A stretch of 64,000 nucleotides of DNA. It comes from Halopseudomonas pertucinogena (GTDB lineage: Bacteria > Pseudomonadota > Gammaproteobacteria > Pseudomonadales > Pseudomonadaceae). The notes beneath the pieces are model-generated. The model was not told where the DNA came from. It saw only the letters and a program-made list of their open reading frames with translations, and ran no database searches. Of the stretch, positions 62,627 through 64,000 are shown piece by piece; position 1 is the first letter of the stretch, and every line of letters starts with the position of its first letter. Made by a program: the position numbers and the translations under genes. The stretch covers positions 1 to 64,000 of the forward strand of contig NZ_BMNN01000008.1 of the NCBI RefSeq assembly GCF_014646575.1, read 5' to 3'.

Positions 62627-62654
62627 GAATGGGGCCGAAAAATGCGATTTCAAG
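62627..62654 (-). promoter_or_regulatory. sigma32 promoter of dnaK overlapping the grpE stop codon
   Basis: A -35 CTTGAA (62649-62654), a 14-bp spacer and a -10 CCCCATTC (62627-62634) match the heat-shock consensus. The grpE TGA stop (62650-62652) is part of the -35. Confidence 0.85.
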
Positions 62655-63228
62655 CCTGCTCGTCAATCGTTCCGCCGGTCGCACCGGCAGCCGCCTTGCT
62701 CACCACCACCATGGCCGGGCGCAACAGCCGCTCGTTCAGGGTATAGCCCTTCTGGAATACCTTGATCACGGTGTTGGGCTCGACGTTGTCGCGCTCTTCC
62801 ATCGTCATCGCCTGATGCAGTTCCGGGTTGAACGGCTCGCCATGGGGATCCACCGCAACGATCTGATGGCGCGCGAGGGTGTCGGTGAACAGCTTCAGGG
62901 TCAGTTCCATACCGTCACGCATCGGCTTGATGGCAGGATCCTCGTCACTGGACAGCTCGAGACCGCGCTCCAGGCTGTCGACCACTGCCAGCAGATCGTT
63001 GGCAAAGCGCTCCAGCGCAAACTTGTGCGCCTTGGCTACTTCCTGCTCGGAACGGCGACGGGCATTCTGCGCGTCCGCCACGGCCCGCAGGGCCTGGTCC
63101 TGGGCCGCCGCCAGCTGCTCCTCGAGCTCGGTGATACGTGCCACCAGATCCTCTTCGGCTGCCACGGTTTCCTGCTGCTCCGCTTCGAGGTTCTCGTCCT
63201 GCGGCTCCTGTCTCTGTTCGTCCACCAT
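62650..63228 (-). CDS. grpE: nucleotide exchange factor GrpE
   Basis: A 192-residue DnaK nucleotide exchange factor. A long N-terminal helix (about 25-100, acidic at its start) forms the dimer coiled coil, and the C-terminal beta-wing domain has [59 protein letters not shown] precedes the ATG. It is first in the chaperone series behind its own sigma32 promoter and divergent from recN. Confidence 0.97.
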   Translation of the reverse strand: MVDEQRQEPQDENLEAEQQETVAAEEDLVARITELEEQLAAAQDQALRAVADAQNARRRSEQEVAKAHKFALERFANDLLAVVDSLERGLELSSDEDPAIKPMRDGMELTLKLFTDTLARHQIVAVDPHGEPFNPELHQAMTMEERDNVEPNTVIKVFQKGYTLNERLLRPAMVVVSKAAAGATGGTIDEQA

Positions 63229-63283
63229 GTATCCTCCTGTCTGAAGTTGGCCGTCCGGATATCGAGCCGGACCGATGACCCCT

Positions 63284-63311
63284 ATATGGGGCTGGCCGGA
63301 TGATGTTCAAG
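63284..63311 (-). promoter_or_regulatory. sigma32 promoter of grpE
   Basis: A -35 CTTGAA (63306-63311), a 14-bp spacer and a -10 CCCCATAT (63284-63291) lie about 55 bases before the grpE start. It is nearly identical in design to the dnaK promoter. Confidence 0.88.
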
Positions 63312-63315
63312 GGGG

Positions 63316-63352
63316 TTGAACAACAAACCCGGAGTACTGTATAAACAACCAG
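63316..63352 (+). promoter_or_regulatory. recN promoter with LexA (SOS) box
   Basis: A -35 TTGAAC (63316-63321) and a -10 TATAAA (63340-63345) are 18 bp apart. A 16-base LexA site CTGTATAAACAACCAG (63337-63352) of the CTGT-N8-CCAG form covers the -10. recN is a known SOS gene in E. coli and Pseudomonas. Confidence 0.8.
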
Positions 63353-63379
63353 AACAACAAGCCCTGCGGAGATGACTCC

Positions 63380-64000
63380 ATGCTGCTGCACCTGGCGGTG
63401 AACAATTACGCAATTGTCGATCACCTGGAGCTCGAGCTCGATCCCGGCATGACGGTGGTCACCGGTGAAACCGGCGCCGGCAAATCGATCATGCTCGACG
63501 CCCTGGCGCTTACCCTCGGTGACCGTGCCGACAGCGGAGCAGTACGACCGGGTACCGACAAGGCCGACATTCTCGCCACCTTCGATGTCAGCAACATTGC
63601 CGAGGCCCGCCAGTGGCTCGAGGAACGCGATCTGGCAGGCGAAGACCAGCAGGTGATCCTGCGCCGCGTGGTCACCGCCGAGGGGCGCTCCCGTGGCTAT
63701 ATCAATGGCAGCCCCTGCCCGCAGCAGGACCTCAGAACCCTGGGCGGGATGCTCATCGACATCCACAGCCAGCATGAGCACCAGTCCCTTCTCAAGACCG
63801 ACACCCATCGTCGCCTGCTCGACGAATACGCCGGTGCCGGCGAACTGGCCCGCCAGGTGCAGCTCGCGGCGCAACGCTGCCGCCGCACCGAACAGGCCCT
63901 GCAGCAGGCCAGCGAGACCAGTGACGAGCAGAACGCCCGACTGCAGCTGCTCAGCTATCAACTGGAGGAGCTGGAGAATCTGGGCCTGGAGGAAGGCGAA
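63380..64000 (+). CDS. recN: DNA repair protein RecN (5' part, runs off the window)
   Basis: The first 207 codons of an SMC-like ATPase for double-strand break repair. The N-terminal head has MLLHLAVNNYAIVDHLELELDPGMTVVTGETGAGKSIMLDAL with Walker A GETGAGKS, then LRRVVTAEGRSRGYINGSP and LIDIHSQHEHQSLL (the Q-loop region). The coiled coil begins near the window end. The ATG at 63380 has GGAG nine bases upstream. The C-terminal half is outside the window. Confidence 0.96.
   Translation, partial: MLLHLAVNNYAIVDHLELELDPGMTVVTGETGAGKSIMLDALALTLGDRADSGAVRPGTDKADILATFDVSNIAEARQWLEERDLAGEDQQVILRRVVTAEGRSRGYINGSPCPQQDLRTLGGMLIDIHSQHEHQSLLKTDTHRRLLDEYAGAGELARQVQLAAQRCRRTEQALQQASETSDEQNARLQLLSYQLEELENLGLEEGE

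Noticed and set aside
63353-63360. AACAACAA before recN as a Crc/Hfq site
   Set aside because: It fits AAnAAnAA but is some distance from the Shine-Dalgarno, and catabolite control of recN has no biological support.

Overview
The window is a GC-rich stretch of gammaproteobacterial chromosome, almost certainly from Pseudomonas sensu lato (Pseudomonadaceae). The gene order matches the Pseudomonas core: pssA-ilvC-ilvN-ilvI, mrcB, cbpA with a PrrF-type small RNA, dksA-gluQ-cbrX-cbrA-cbrB-crcZ-pcnB-folK-panB-panC, and the long block pnp-rpsO-truB-rbfA-infB-nusA-rimP-tRNA-fMet/tRNA-Leu-secG-tpiA-glmM-folP-ftsH-rlmE/yhbY-greA-carB-carA, then dapB-dnaJ-dnaK-grpE/recN. PrrF next to cbpA and CrcZ between cbrB and pcnB are Pseudomonas hallmarks. 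Gene order alone does not give the species. No prophage, insertion sequence, integron, CRISPR array or defence island is visible.

Left part (1-8.6 kb): tandem sigma70 promoters facing off the left edge are very probably those of an rRNA operon. They are followed by phosphatidylserine synthase and the branched-chain amino acid operon ilvI-ilvN-ilvC with a long untranslated leader, a small DUF4124 protein, a YqcC protein, a TPR lipoprotein and the bifunctional penicillin-binding protein PBP1b. Next (8.7-11.8 kb) come an APH-like kinase/P-loop kinase fusion, a solo TfoX_C protein, the cyclic-nucleotide-binding protein CbpA and an iron-responsive PrrF small RNA with a Fur box over its promoter.

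Middle part (11.8-36.5 kb): a complete RND efflux operon (mexA-mexB-oprM type) lies opposite its TetR repressor, with an operator placed between the -35 and -10 of the pump promoter. After sfsA, an aminotransferase and dksA-gluQ comes the CbrAB-CrcZ carbon catabolite control module: the small membrane protein CbrX, the transporter-kinase CbrA, the NtrC-type regulator CbrB, a CbrB upstream activating region with a 15-bp-arm palindrome, a sigma54 promoter and the CrcZ sRNA with six A-rich Hfq/Crc-binding (CA) motifs. CA motifs also sit beside the ribosome binding site of acs (acetyl-CoA synthetase) and just upstream of an unrecognised exported protein at 57.7 kb, which suggests both are Crc/Hfq targets. 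Pantothenate genes, a thiolase, ThpR and two small hypothetical proteins fill the rest.

Right part (36.5-64 kb): translation and RNA metabolism genes read leftward. The tRNA-fMet gene starts the rimP-nusA-infB transcript and is followed by tandem terminator hairpins and a processing-type hairpin. Then come cell-envelope, folate, protease and carbamoyl-phosphate genes, the DnaK chaperone set with two sigma32 promoters (one overlapping the grpE stop codon), and the start of recN behind a LexA box. The window is mainly housekeeping. Its most interesting content is regulatory: PrrF/Fur, CbrB/CrcZ/CA motifs, the metY-nusA leader and the efflux operator. There are also a few uncharacterised small proteins. 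All functional calls rest on reading motifs and gene order; no database search was run.
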